A DNA stretch of 64,000 nt from Aureibacter tunicatorum (GTDB lineage: Bacteria > Bacteroidota > Bacteroidia > Cytophagales > Cyclobacteriaceae), in assembly GCF_036492635.1 (NCBI RefSeq), contig NZ_AP025305.1:930001-994000 (forward strand), read 5' to 3'. Of this stretch, positions 53,301-62,421 are shown piece by piece (position 1 is the stretch's first letter; each line of letters starts with the position of its first letter). The notes beneath the pieces were generated by a model. That model worked only from the letters and a program-made list of their open reading frames with translations, did not search any database and was not told the DNA's origin. The translations under genes were made by a program, and so were the position numbers.

Positions 53301-54650
53301 AGCGGTCATTTTGCGAACAGTACCTTGAGTTTTGAGGATCATGGGGCCAGCTATGTTCCGGTGGATGGCCAAGTGACTTGGGAACCTTCAAGTTTGGTTC
53401 GCTTTATAGATGGAGCGTATTATCCTCAGCCTGAGGATGGCGTGAGCGAAAGAGTGTTTGATGTGAGAGTGACAGACGCTTATGGCTGTGAGTCTACTGA
53501 TCAGGTAAGGGTTTATTTTGATCAGGATGAGATCGCGATAGATTTACCGAATACAGATAGCATTGGTGCTTGCGAGGAAGTGGTTTATACGCCTGAGATT
53601 GAATATGAGAATAAGGTCGGGGCTTATAGGTGGTTGTATTGGCCTGCAGGAGACGATGTCAGCAGTGATGGAGAGTTGTTGAAAGAGAGTGACAGTCGTC
53701 CGATATCGGATTACGAATTGACATTGGGAGGCGATGACGAGCGTGACGAAAGTGGCGTTTATGTGCTGGAGCTTACGGATATTTACGGCAATGTCATTGA
53801 CGATACGCTTGTGTTCAGAGAGTTTGCGATGCCTGAGGTGTTTATCGATCCAGATACGTTAATAGTTAGTTATAGTATTGACAATGAGGAGGCGTTTGAA
53901 GTATTTGTAGATGCGGAGGAGCCACGATACGAATGGTCTCCGGATTTGGGCTTGAGTCAAAATGATATCAGGGAGCCGGTGGCTAATTTCTTGGGAGTTA
54001 TTGATTATCAGCTTAAGGTGATCGACAAGTTTGGTTGCGAGGCTATTGACTCTGTTAATTTCCAGCGTATCAATTTGCCACCAGTAGCTGAGGATGACGA
54101 GGCTTATACAGTGACAGGAGACACGGTGATGATCTGTGTTTTGGACAATGACATGGATCCAGAGGATAAGCTTGACGCTTCTTCTGTAGTGATCGAGAAG
54201 CAGCCTTTGTATGGCGTTGCTTGGGTTGAGGGAGGTTGCATTTACTACATCACGCATGAGGAGTTTGCAAGAGAGGATGAGCTTAGATACAGCGTTTGCG
54301 ATGATGAGCCATTGGATGTTCAGTGCGATCAGGCGGATGTAAGGATTTACATCGAGCCTCAGGAGTTGGGTTCTCATAACATCATCACGCCAAATGGCGA
54401 CGGAGTGAATGACTACTTCAAGATCAAGGGAATTGGCGCTTACCCTCAGAACAGGTTGAGGGTATATAACCGCTGGGGCAACTTGGTTTATGAGCAGGAG
54501 AATTACCGTAACACCTTCAACGGCTATGCGAACTCGCTGACGGTGGGTCAGGACTTTAGATTGCCGAAGGGTACTTACTTCTACATATTCGAGTATCCGG
54601 AGACTGAAGGCAAAAATAATATCACCGGCTATATCTACATTGCGGAATAG
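47343..54650 (+). CDS. Giant T9SS-exported repeat adhesin-like protein, copy 1
   Basis: A 2435-residue surface protein. After the signal (hydrophobic residues ~17-34) a beta-propeller-like N-terminal region (about 40-365, DUF6923-like: GGFVCGNVMYQIYN, GFIYFMDAGSAKVFRIG, DFVIDPVDGNLYSW) is followed by a domain with PFEMSLPGGAVFAS. Ten modules of about 185 residues begin near 508, 687, 865, 1027, 1208, 1393, 1589, 1766, 1976 and 2166. Each has an AGDD..IS-type opening, a WSP or equivalent motif, a PNPS turn, a YGC motif, and a second half with a GxCDxxxxVxG pattern. A cadherin-like domain (PPVAEDDEAYTV, residue 2245) precedes the gliding-motility-type (type B) sorting domain from 2341 (NIITPNGDGVNDYFKIKGIG). 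Likely a cell-surface or released adhesin. Nearly identical partner downstream. Confidence 0.92.
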   Translation: MNKIFTIREIINNHAKFIFLFAWLLFQSILPLQFAKGSSNITEVGGFVCGNVMYQIYNKNSSGGGKNYGLFYFQSIYDPSTRTSRLELVEIPGALSDLSKLNYLGKGGVITVNAIGYNVKDGFIYFMDAGSAKVFRIGRTPNVANPVSENDYTYEIEYVGQPVGDQTTNSLLNEGGGFIAGDIDVDGKYYFNSNWSKKVYYIDLSLHDLSSSNLPVNNLRAVNALKNPDGSDFYNYPSTGMNMADFVIDPVDGNLYSWSKFSGYSQLIKIDMTTKAVERIGVLTDGNYRFYSGAGANYWKYGYFYAYGVDRDVTSSNIQTTLFRVNPTTGEATYVSQGTPTNQNDGCSCAYSIEIQQSTLDGEICLDKDTVITVDYRVFNRTRENLQNVPFEMSLPGGAVFASNIYESKTQNSDGSFNYVEPSWMASGSNDLVGSSFADNTNAMINPLPYVADLTFKVDILIPSTYSGNEISLQATLNMNNHPAYNHAVADNILTPELGDPSVITIHHPADVYAGDDQVITRGVLNTTPFNATAAGVDPMSYHWSPSEGLNFPTFLTPIPNPSDDTEYVLEVEDGNGCLSRDTVQVRVVASEVKVKIEADGDEIPSCAITKTLRGIAEGENLEMSWKVLNGSGTILDETLFDKVSSDSDTLEALVLEGRYRFVARDLVSGNSDSTEITIIQAPSMNVDAGDDFSISRHVLNTRSINPQLGNVDLSSSTVVWSPSTGLDNTGIINPVPNPSTTTTYTLTVRDRFNCVVSDVVTITVDETEVDADIVEGSAITIGACDSELRVHGTFSGTDANAVWQVATGQSGSIQAGSLQEDKLVDPHTSSVIVSPGTYWLIAQDVYGNRDTAEIVVNQAADLPSVDAGDDFYISEYISNTRAFDVSSTGEGLTYSWVPASSLDDATIMRPTANPSVETLYTVTARDQYGCSVEDTVRVRIDATETTADVNTDVNLIGDCETEGVLTGIANGTNVTYHWREKGTTDTLSTNSTESFAPGIYEFVVEDEYGNVAIGEAEVRKDIAPVAEAGDDITISAYGFNTIALDGTASGVETSIQWSPSDQLAFPNSEDPIPLTPSAGTTGPLTFTMTVTDKYGCVATDVVDVYIDNTQVGADAGSDIEIGFCDSSLPSVTGKPFGTEATGIWTVKDGYKGQVQGSGNTVQVVARGNEYVDGLGVAQISEGIYIYTVTDKYGNKDSAQVQVVKALEPVADAGGDFKITSAYPNIIPIHATASGESPLSYSWTPAASLDDASVLEPIPNPSVDTEYTLTVTDSYGCTATDAVLIEVTNDELTGKIKEGDSVLIGHCYADTTIHVILGQGSSSGDLFSDDPNDYTFEWSVFSGGPLPSDLVGSTDVHIADEMVPGEYEVLITHKATLTEKRLSVVIERDVEPSVFAGADKSISKFVDNINITLDGSVSGAEPLTYSWTPDDGTLNFTNILNPIPNPSQSMKDAQSQFTYTLIAVDKYGCVASDDVLVNIDDRESNYEIDVDVEIVGDCDESTTVLIGYAKYDQIYDGLVVDTRWELVYPDRGEIVEDYPDSKELISGGYVETDSVRVRDGEYMFVVEDRYGRLVKLQEPVKINREAKPTIYMPDPFTISKHVDNLQAIDVRIQTTGSNLVGGYAWSPGTTLLDDYAIEDPVPNAHGNTDFTQDTTFVLSITDTYGCVKEDSIRIYLDTTQPETEILNGVDSVGSCAPSNERIVLKGKFSGSNAVAWWEDKNGVVLANGADLTVDVLSTSDYRFIAEDMWGQTDTTEWTVNVAASPSITSIPDMTISGHVLNNRPLEPELELTGVKTPIAYEWSVLGSYREETFDLNSLNPVPNPVISATDHPHYQDYELTVTDGYGCLAESTVRVHVDFREIEKPEIEEAENGIITIGNCETDYVLRGTYTELLDEHGDSMIDEAVWEPVPTYSNYLDLSSVSQEVSGDQVTVSISLNLPVDDKIADLGYYMFVVRDRYGHMKYDSVQVYRDTTTVIAHGGNDFTISGHFANSTLSFEDHGASYVPVDGQVTWEPSSLVRFIDGAYYPQPEDGVSERVFDVRVTDAYGCESTDQVRVYFDQDEIAIDLPNTDSIGACEEVVYTPEIEYENKVGAYRWLYWPAGDDVSSDGELLKESDSRPISDYELTLGGDDERDESGVYVLELTDIYGNVIDDTLVFREFAMPEVFIDPDTLIVSYSIDNEEAFEVFVDAEEPRYEWSPDLGLSQNDIREPVANFLGVIDYQLKVIDKFGCEAIDSVNFQRINLPPVAEDDEAYTVTGDTVMICVLDNDMDPEDKLDASSVVIEKQPLYGVAWVEGGCIYYITHEEFAREDELRYSVCDDEPLDVQCDQADVRIYIEPQELGSHNIITPNGDGVNDYFKIKGIGAYPQNRLRVYNRWGNLVYEQENYRNTFNGYANSLTVGQDFRLPKGTYFYIFEYPETEGKNNITGYIYIAE

Positions 54651-54673
54651 CCGCTGTCTTTCGATAGATGATC

Positions 54674-54704
54674 ATGCCGCTTTCTTAGGAGAGCGGCATT
54701 TTTG
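54674..54704 (+). terminator. Terminator of giant gene copy 1
   Basis: ATGCCGCT (54674-54681) pairs with AGCGGCAT (54692-54699), followed by a T run. Confidence 0.85.
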
Positions 54705-54727
54705 TTTAAGGACAAGAGGACTATAGA

Positions 54728-54742
54728 TTAGCCGATATTGAG
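54728..54742 (-). pseudogene. Five-codon stub of the GNAT gene C-terminus
   Basis: The minus strand reads codons for Leu, Asn, Ile, Gly and stop, exactly the end of the acetyltransferase at 62500-62514, and then departs from it. It marks the right end of the direct repeat. Confidence 0.7.
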
Positions 54743-55113
54743 CTTATAAAGCGTAGTTTTTTGCGACTAATTGGGTAAATATTACTTTTTATAAATATTT
54801 TTTCATTGCAATATTGATGTTTGATCTTTTGAATGTATTGATTGCATGATTTTTGCAGGTGATTACCTTGAGTGTGTGCTTTTTATTGTTTTTTTAATCT
54901 TATAATTAAATTATTCTAATTTTTTGATTATATGTAAATAAATTAATCATAGTGCATTCTAAACTAAAAAATATCGAGTTTTATAATTAAGTTGTCAATT
55001 AAGTATAATTATTCTTTTAAATAATTTTTTAATAAAAGGTTACCTTTTTTACTAATTTAGTATTTACTTATGATAATAGAGTGCTGTTAAGTTGACGTTT
55101 TTATTTCTTGCCT

Positions 55114-58100
55114 ATGGATTCAATGTATACCTTTAAGATGAGCTTTTCGAAGTTTTTTGCATTTCTTTGCTTTTATTTCATATTACCTTCTTTTTTCTTT
55201 TCAGAGGTGCTTGCGGCACCAAAGAATTCAAATGAGACAGGTGGTTTTATTTGTGGAACTGTTATGTATCAGATCTATAATAGAAACTCTGCAGGGAGTT
55301 CTACAACCAATTATGGATTGTATTATTATGAATCTGTTTATGACCCAATTACTCGGACAAATAGGTTGGAATTAGTAGAGATTCCAGGAGCATTGGATGA
55401 TCTAAATCATTTAAACTATTTGGGTGCAGGAGGCCGAATAAGAGTAAATGCTGTCGCTTATAATATTACTGATGGTTTTATCTATTTTATGGATCAGGAA
55501 TCGGGTAAGATATTTCGTTTGGGAAGAACTCCAAATGTCTCTAATCCAGTGAATGAAAGCGATTATAATTATAGAGTTGAATATGTGGGAATGCCTGTTG
55601 GGGATAGTTCCACAAATACATATTTGAACGATGGGGGAGGATATATTGCTGGTGATATTGATGTTGATGGCAAGTTTTATTTTTCATCCAGAAATACTTA
55701 TAAAATTTACTACGTTGACTTGTCACTCCATGACTTGAGTTCGTCTAATTTGCCATTGAATACATTGCGAGCAGTAAACGCGTTGAAGAGAGAAGATGGA
55801 AGCGATTATTATAATTACCCCAATAGCGGACATTATTTAGCTGATTTTGTTATTGATCCCATTGATGGGAATTTGTATAGTTGGGCATATTTTTATTCTT
55901 ACCCTTATAGTCAATTGGTTAAGGTTGATTTGACAAATAAGACTGTGGAAAGAGTTGGATCATTGACGAGTGGGAATTATAGGTTTAATCAAGGAGCTGG
56001 AGCTAATTACTGGAAGTATGGGTATTTTTATGCTTATGGGTTTGATACAAATAACCCAAGTTCTGTTCAATCAACTTTATTTAGAGTAGACCCTGAAACA
56101 GGAGTTGCTACTCATGTTAGCGACGGAACGGAAACGAATCAAAATGATGGTTGTTCTTGTGCCTATAGTATTGAACTTCAGCATCAGACGATTGAAGGTC
56201 CAATTTGTCTTGAACAAGATACTGTAATCACAGTTGATTTCACTGTTTTTAATAGGACAAGAAATGATTTGCAGAATGTTCCTTTTGAGATGAGTTTGCC
56301 TGGAGGAGCTGTTTTCGCTTCGAATATTTATGAAAGCAAGACTCAAAACCCTGACGGGAGTTTTAATTATGTGGAGCCAAGCTGGATGGCTTCCGGCTCT
56401 AATAACTTGGTTGGGAGCAGTTTTGCTGATAATACCAACGCGATGATTAATCCTTTGCCTTATGTGGCTGATTTGACATTTAAAGTCGATATTTTAATTC
56501 CAAGCACTTATTCAGGGAATGAGATTAGTTTACAAGGGGTTTTGAATATGAATAATCATCCGGCTTTTGATCATGCTGTATCGGATAATATTTTGACGCC
56601 TGAACTGGATGATCCAAGTGTCATTACTATCCATCACCCAGCGGATGTTTACGCGGGAGATGATCAAGTGATTAGTCAGGGAGTTTTGAATACCACTCCC
56701 TTTAATGCGACTGCAGCAGGCGTTGATCCGATGTCTTATCATTGGAGTCCGTCTGAAGGCTTGAATTTTCCTACATTTTTGACGCCAATACCTAATCCTT
56801 CCGATGATACGGAGTATGTTCTGGAAGTAGAGGATGGTAATGGCTGTTTGTCCCGAGATACGGTTCAAGTGCGCGTTGTGGCTTCTGAAGTAAAAGTAAA
56901 GATTGAAGCTGATGGCGATGAGATTCCTTCCTGCGCGATCACCAAAACTCTTCGCGGCATCGCTGAGGGGGAAAATCTGGAGATGAGCTGGAAAGTGCTT
57001 AATGGCTCAGGAACGATTTTGGACGAGACGCTTTTTGACAAAGTTTCGAGTGATTCGGACACGCTTGAGGCTTTGGTGCTTGAAGGCCGCTATCGTTTTG
57101 TGGCACGCGATCTTGTGAGCGGCAATTCCGACAGCACGGAGATAACGATTATCCAAGCGCCGTCTATGAATGTAGATGCCGGCGACGACTTTTCGATCAG
57201 CAGGCATGTTTTGAATACCCGTTCGATCAATCCTCAGCTGGGAAATGTGGACTTGAGCAGCTCGACGGTTGTTTGGAGTCCCTCTACAGGCTTGGACGAT
57301 ACAGGGATTATCAATCCGGTTCCAAATCCATCGACGACAACGACTTACACGCTGACGGTCCGCGATCGCTTCAATTGCGTAGTGTCGGATGTTGTAACGA
57401 TCACTGTTGACGAGACGGAAGTTGACGCTGATATTGTCGAAGGGTCTGCGATAACGATTGGAGCTTGCGACAGCGAGCTAAGAGTGCATGGGACGTTCAG
57501 TGGGACTGACGCGAATGCGGTTTGGCAGGTTGCGACGAGACAGTCTGGAAGCATACAGGCGGGTAGTTTGCAGGAAGACAAATTGGTTGATCCTCATACA
57601 AGCAGTGTGATTGTCAGTCCCGGGACTTATTGGCTGATCGCTCAGGATGTTTACGGCAATCGGGACACGGCTGAAATCGTGGTGAATCAAGCCGCTGACT
57701 TGCCAAGCGTTGATGCCGGCGATGATTTTTATATCAGCGAATATATATCGAATACGCGAGCGTTTGATGTTTCCTCAACGGGAGAAGGCTTGACGTATTC
57801 CTGGGTTCCGGCTTCTAGCCTGGACGATGCGACAATTATGCGGCCGACTGCTAATCCGTCCGTGGAAACTTTGTACACGGTCACAGCTACGGATCAATAC
57901 GGCTGCTCTGTGGAAGATACCGTACGTGTTCGCATAGACGCTACGGAGACCACAGCGGATGTGAATACGGATGTTAATTTGATTGGCGATTGCGAGACGG
58001 AAGGTGTTTTGACCGGTATTGCCAATGGTACTAATGTTACTTATCACTGGCGAGAGAAAGGGACTACGGATACATTGAGCACGAATTCGACGGAAAGTTT

Positions 58101-61100
58101 CGCGCCTGGAATTTATGAGTTTGTGGTTGAGGATGAGTATGGCAATGTTGCGATAGGAGAAGCTGAGGTGAGAAAAGATATTGCTCCGGTGGCTGAAGCC
58201 GGCGATGACATAACGATCAGCGCTTACGGTTTCAATACGATTGCTTTGGACGGTACGGCTTCTGGTGTTGAAACGAGTATACAATGGTCTCCTAGCGATC
58301 AGTTGGCGTTTCCGAATTCAGAAGATCCTATTCCTTTGACGCCTTCAGCCGGGACTACAGGCCCATTGACCTTTACAATGACAGTTACGGACAAGTATGG
58401 CTGCGTAGCGACTGATGTTGTCGATGTTCATATTGATAATACGCAGGTAGGAGCAGATGCAGGGTCGGATATTGAGATTGGCTTTTGCGATACAAGTTTG
58501 CCTTCGGTTACAGGTACGCCTTTCGGTACAGAAGCGACAGGAATTTGGACAGTGAAGGATGGTTATAAAGGTCAGGTTCAAGGGAGCGGTAATACCGTTC
58601 AGGTAGTTGCAAGAGGCAATGAATATGTTGATGGTTTAGGTGTTACTCAGACAAGTGAAGGCATTTATATTTATACGGTTACTGATAAGTATGGAAATAA
58701 GGATTCGGCTCAAGTGCAAGTTGTCAAAGCTGTTGAGCCTGTAGCGGATGCCGGAGGCGATTTCAAAATCACCAGCGCTTACCCTAACATCATTCCGATT
58801 CACGCAACGGCTTCCGGAGAGTCTCCTTTGTCGTATTCATGGACACCTGCGGCAAGCTTGGATGATGCCAGCGTGTTGGAGCCGGTTCCGAACCCTTCTG
58901 TTGATACTGAATATACATTGACCGTGACGGATAGTTATGGATGCACGGCTACAGATGCGGTGCTTATAGAAGTTACAAACGACGAGTTGACAGGTAAAAT
59001 CAAGGAAGGCGATAGTATTTTGATAGGTCATTGTTATGCTGATACTACGCTTCATGTGATTTTGGGACAAGGAAGCAGCAGCGGCGATTTGTTCAGCGAT
59101 GACCCTAATGATTATACTTTTGAATGGTCTGTTTTTTCCGGAGGTCCATTGCCTTCGGATTTGGTAGGGAGCACGGATGTTCATATTGCAGATGAGATGG
59201 TTCCCGGCGAGTATGAGGTTTTGATTACGCATAAGTCTACCTTGACAGAGAAAAGGCTTAGTGTTGTTATTGAGCGAGATGTTGAACCATTGGTATCCGC
59301 AGGTGAAGATAAGGATATCAGCAAGTTTGTTGATAATATCAATATCACTTTGGACGGTTCAGTCTCAGGAGCGGAACCTTTGACGTATTCATGGACGCCT
59401 GATGACGGCACGTTGAATTTCACGAACATATTGAACCCTATTCCTAATCCAAGTCAATCGATGAAAGACGCCCAAAGTCAGTTCACATACACATTGAGCG
59501 CTGTTGACAAGTACGGTTGTGTCGCTTCGGATGATGTGTTGGTGAATATAGACGATCGTGAGTCGAACTATGAGATCGATGTTGATGTTGAGATCGTTGG
59601 CGATTGCGATGAGAGCACTACAGTGCTTATCGGTTATGCCAAGTACGAACAGATCTATGACGGACTGGTGGTTGACACGCGTTGGGAGTTGGTTTACCCT
59701 GATCGAGGAGAAATAGTTGAAGATTATCCGGACTCAAAGGAGTTGATCTCGGGTGGTTATGTGGAGACCGATTCGGTTCGAGTGAGAGACGGAGAGTACA
59801 TGTTTGTGGTTGAAGACCGCTACGGCAGACTTGTCAAGTTACAGGAGCCAGTTAAGATCAACCGCGAGGCAAAGCCTACGATTTATATGCCGGACCCATT
59901 CACGATCAGCAAGCATGTTGACAATCTTCAGGCGATTGATGTTCGCATTCAGACTACGGGGAGCAATTTGGTGGGAGGCTATGCTTGGTCTCCGGGAACT
60001 ACATTGCTTGATGATTATGCGATAGAGGATCCTGTGCCTAATGCTCATGGCAATACCGATTTTACGCAGGACACGACTTTTGTGCTTTCGATTACAGATA
60101 CTTACGGTTGCGTGAAGGAAGATTCGATTCGCATCTATCTGGATACGACTCAACCGGAGACGGAGATTCTTAACGGCGTTGACTCGGTAGGCTCGTGCGC
60201 TCCTTCAAATGAGCGTATCGTATTGGAAGGCAAATTCAGCGGTTCGAATGCTGTGGCATGGTGGGAAGATATGAATGGGGTTGTTTTGGCTAATGGAGCT
60301 GATTTGACCGTGGATGTTCTTTCGAGCAGCGATTATCGTTTTATTGCCGAGGATATGTGGGGTCAGACAGACACGACCGAATGGACGGTTCATGTGGTGG
60401 CTTCGCCTTCGATCATCTCGATACCGGATATGACGATCAGCGGATATGTCTTGAATAACAGGCCTTTGGAGCCTGAGTTGGAGCTGACAGGCGTCAAGAC
60501 TCCTATCGCTTATGAGTGGAGCGTGTTGGGAAGCTACCGAGAGGAGACCTTTGATTTGAATAGCTTGAACCCTGTTCCCAATCCGGTGATCTCTGCAACG
60601 GATCATCCATATTATCAGGATTATGAGTTGACGGTGACGGATGGATATGGATGCTTGGCAGCATCGACTGTTCGTGTGCATGTTGATTTTAGGGAAATAG
60701 AAAAGCCAGAGATTGAAGAGGCGGAGAATGGAATTATCACAATAGGCAATTGCGAGACGGATTATGTTTTGCGCGGCACTTATACCGAACTGTTGGATGA
60801 ACATGGCGACAGCATGATAGATGAGGCTGTTTGGGAGCCAGTTCCGACTTATTCGAATTATTTGGATCTTTCGAGCGTGAATCAAGAGGTGAATGGCAAT
60901 CAAGTTACGGTGTCCATTTCTTTGAACTTGCCTGAAGGGGACAAAATCGCGGATTTGGGTTATTACATGTTTGTTGTTCGAGATAGATACGGGCATATGA
61001 AGTATGACTCGGTTCAGGTTTATCGCGACACGACAACTGTCATAGCCCATGGAGGAGATGATTTTACGATCAGCGGTCATTTTGCGAACAGTACCTTGAG

Positions 61101-62421
61101 TTTTGAGGATCATGGGGCCAGCTATGTTCCGGTGGATGGCCAAGTGACTTGGGAACCTTCAAGTTTGGTTCGCTTTATAGATGGAGCGTATTATCCTCAG
61201 CCTGAGGATGGCGTGAGCGAAAGAGTGTTTGAAGTGAGAGTGACGGACGCTTATGGCTGTGATTCGACTGACCAGATAAGGGTTTATTTTGATCAGGATG
61301 AGATCGCGATAGACTTACCGAATACAGATAGCATTGGTGCTTGCGAGGAAGTGGTTTATACGCCTGAGATTGAATATGAGAATAAGGTCGGGGCTTACAG
61401 ATGGTTGTATTGGCCTGCAGGAGACGATGTCAGCAGTGATGGAGAGTTGTTGAAAGAGAGTGACAGCCGTCCGATATCGGATTACGAATTGACATTGGGA
61501 GGCGATGACGAGCGTGACGAAAGCGGCGTTTATGTGCTGGAGCTTACGGATATTTACGGCAATGTCATTGACGATACGCTTGTGTTCAGAGAGTTTGCGA
61601 TGCCTGAGGTGTTTATCGATCCAGACACGTTGATAGTTAGTTATAGTATTGACAATGAGGAGGCGTTTGAAGTATTTGTAGATGCGGAGGAGCCACGATA
61701 CGAATGGTCTCCGGATTTGGGCTTGAGTCAAAATGACATTAGGGAGCCGGTGGCTAATTTCTTGGGAGTTATTGATTATCAGCTTAAGGTGATCGACAAG
61801 TTTGGTTGCGAGGCGATTGACTCTGTTAATTTCCAGCGTATCAATTTGCCACCAGTAGCTGAGGATGACGAGGCTTATACAGTGACAGGAGACACGGTGA
61901 TGATCTGCGTTTTGGACAATGACATGGATCCAGAGGATAAGCTTGACGCTTCTTCTGTAGTGATCGAGAAGCAGCCTTTGTATGGCGTTGCTTGGGTTGA
62001 TGGAGGTTGCATTTACTACATCACGCATGAGGAGTTTGCAAGAGAGGATGAGCTTAGATACAGCGTTTGCGATGACGAGCCGTTGGATGTTCAGTGCGAT
62101 CAGGCGGATGTAAGGATTTACATCGAGCCTCAGGAGTTGGGTTCTCATAACATCATCACTCCAAATGGCGACGGAGTGAATGACTACTTCAAGATCAAGG
62201 GAATTGGCGCTTACCCTCAGAACAGGTTGAGAGTATATAACCGCTGGGGCAACTTGGTTTATGAGCAGGAGAATTACCGCAACACCTTCAACGGCTATGC
62301 GAACTCGCTGACGGTGGGTCAGGACTTTAGATTGCCGAAGGGTACTTACTTCTACATATTCGAGTATCCGGAGACTGAAGGCAAAAATAATATCACCGGC
62401 TATATCTACATTGCGGAGTAG
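55114..62421 (+). CDS. Giant T9SS-exported repeat adhesin-like protein, copy 2
   Basis: Paralogue of the gene at 47343, also 2435 residues when started at ATG 55114, which matches copy 1 in its preceding gcct; a TTG at 55108 would add two. Same order: signal peptide, propeller-like N-terminus, ten repeat modules, cadherin-like domain, type B sorting domain. The first 388 residues differ from copy 1 at many positions, with small indels (for example YNRNSAGSSTTNYG against YNKNSSGGGKNYG). The rest differs by only a few tens of residues, such as VATRQSG for VATGQSG and ATDQYG for ARDQYG. Its different N-terminal region may bind a different ligand (inference). Confidence 0.92.
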   Translation: MDSMYTFKMSFSKFFAFLCFYFILPSFFFSEVLAAPKNSNETGGFICGTVMYQIYNRNSAGSSTTNYGLYYYESVYDPITRTNRLELVEIPGALDDLNHLNYLGAGGRIRVNAVAYNITDGFIYFMDQESGKIFRLGRTPNVSNPVNESDYNYRVEYVGMPVGDSSTNTYLNDGGGYIAGDIDVDGKFYFSSRNTYKIYYVDLSLHDLSSSNLPLNTLRAVNALKREDGSDYYNYPNSGHYLADFVIDPIDGNLYSWAYFYSYPYSQLVKVDLTNKTVERVGSLTSGNYRFNQGAGANYWKYGYFYAYGFDTNNPSSVQSTLFRVDPETGVATHVSDGTETNQNDGCSCAYSIELQHQTIEGPICLEQDTVITVDFTVFNRTRNDLQNVPFEMSLPGGAVFASNIYESKTQNPDGSFNYVEPSWMASGSNNLVGSSFADNTNAMINPLPYVADLTFKVDILIPSTYSGNEISLQGVLNMNNHPAFDHAVSDNILTPELDDPSVITIHHPADVYAGDDQVISQGVLNTTPFNATAAGVDPMSYHWSPSEGLNFPTFLTPIPNPSDDTEYVLEVEDGNGCLSRDTVQVRVVASEVKVKIEADGDEIPSCAITKTLRGIAEGENLEMSWKVLNGSGTILDETLFDKVSSDSDTLEALVLEGRYRFVARDLVSGNSDSTEITIIQAPSMNVDAGDDFSISRHVLNTRSINPQLGNVDLSSSTVVWSPSTGLDDTGIINPVPNPSTTTTYTLTVRDRFNCVVSDVVTITVDETEVDADIVEGSAITIGACDSELRVHGTFSGTDANAVWQVATRQSGSIQAGSLQEDKLVDPHTSSVIVSPGTYWLIAQDVYGNRDTAEIVVNQAADLPSVDAGDDFYISEYISNTRAFDVSSTGEGLTYSWVPASSLDDATIMRPTANPSVETLYTVTATDQYGCSVEDTVRVRIDATETTADVNTDVNLIGDCETEGVLTGIANGTNVTYHWREKGTTDTLSTNSTESFAPGIYEFVVEDEYGNVAIGEAEVRKDIAPVAEAGDDITISAYGFNTIALDGTASGVETSIQWSPSDQLAFPNSEDPIPLTPSAGTTGPLTFTMTVTDKYGCVATDVVDVHIDNTQVGADAGSDIEIGFCDTSLPSVTGTPFGTEATGIWTVKDGYKGQVQGSGNTVQVVARGNEYVDGLGVTQTSEGIYIYTVTDKYGNKDSAQVQVVKAVEPVADAGGDFKITSAYPNIIPIHATASGESPLSYSWTPAASLDDASVLEPVPNPSVDTEYTLTVTDSYGCTATDAVLIEVTNDELTGKIKEGDSILIGHCYADTTLHVILGQGSSSGDLFSDDPNDYTFEWSVFSGGPLPSDLVGSTDVHIADEMVPGEYEVLITHKSTLTEKRLSVVIERDVEPLVSAGEDKDISKFVDNINITLDGSVSGAEPLTYSWTPDDGTLNFTNILNPIPNPSQSMKDAQSQFTYTLSAVDKYGCVASDDVLVNIDDRESNYEIDVDVEIVGDCDESTTVLIGYAKYEQIYDGLVVDTRWELVYPDRGEIVEDYPDSKELISGGYVETDSVRVRDGEYMFVVEDRYGRLVKLQEPVKINREAKPTIYMPDPFTISKHVDNLQAIDVRIQTTGSNLVGGYAWSPGTTLLDDYAIEDPVPNAHGNTDFTQDTTFVLSITDTYGCVKEDSIRIYLDTTQPETEILNGVDSVGSCAPSNERIVLEGKFSGSNAVAWWEDMNGVVLANGADLTVDVLSSSDYRFIAEDMWGQTDTTEWTVHVVASPSIISIPDMTISGYVLNNRPLEPELELTGVKTPIAYEWSVLGSYREETFDLNSLNPVPNPVISATDHPYYQDYELTVTDGYGCLAASTVRVHVDFREIEKPEIEEAENGIITIGNCETDYVLRGTYTELLDEHGDSMIDEAVWEPVPTYSNYLDLSSVNQEVNGNQVTVSISLNLPEGDKIADLGYYMFVVRDRYGHMKYDSVQVYRDTTTVIAHGGDDFTISGHFANSTLSFEDHGASYVPVDGQVTWEPSSLVRFIDGAYYPQPEDGVSERVFEVRVTDAYGCDSTDQIRVYFDQDEIAIDLPNTDSIGACEEVVYTPEIEYENKVGAYRWLYWPAGDDVSSDGELLKESDSRPISDYELTLGGDDERDESGVYVLELTDIYGNVIDDTLVFREFAMPEVFIDPDTLIVSYSIDNEEAFEVFVDAEEPRYEWSPDLGLSQNDIREPVANFLGVIDYQLKVIDKFGCEAIDSVNFQRINLPPVAEDDEAYTVTGDTVMICVLDNDMDPEDKLDASSVVIEKQPLYGVAWVDGGCIYYITHEEFAREDELRYSVCDDEPLDVQCDQADVRIYIEPQELGSHNIITPNGDGVNDYFKIKGIGAYPQNRLRVYNRWGNLVYEQENYRNTFNGYANSLTVGQDFRLPKGTYFYIFEYPETEGKNNITGYIYIAE

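Larger units (their letters stand above)
48501..54742 (+). repeat. Long direct repeat, left copy
   Basis: Nearly identical to 56272-62514 with constant offset 7771 (7772 after one extra T in the terminator). It covers the last 2050 codons, the terminator and 15 bases beyond. Left of 48501 the two genes have clearly diverged. Confidence 0.95.
54651..55113. other. Intergenic region between the two giant genes
   Basis: 463 bases. 54651-54742 is the end of the direct repeat and holds a terminator and a 15-base stub of the GNAT gene end. From 54743 to 55113 the DNA is very AT-rich and resembles the upstream region of copy 1 only loosely (both end in gcctATG). It must contain the copy 2 promoter, which I cannot assign. 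Confidence 0.7.

Noticed and set aside
52434-53372. Long minus-strand open frames (for example 312 codons, mirrored at 60205-61143) inside the giant genes
   Set aside because: They lie antisense to clearly coding repeat modules, recur only because the genes are repeats, and show basic, Ile/Arg/His-biased nonsense composition.
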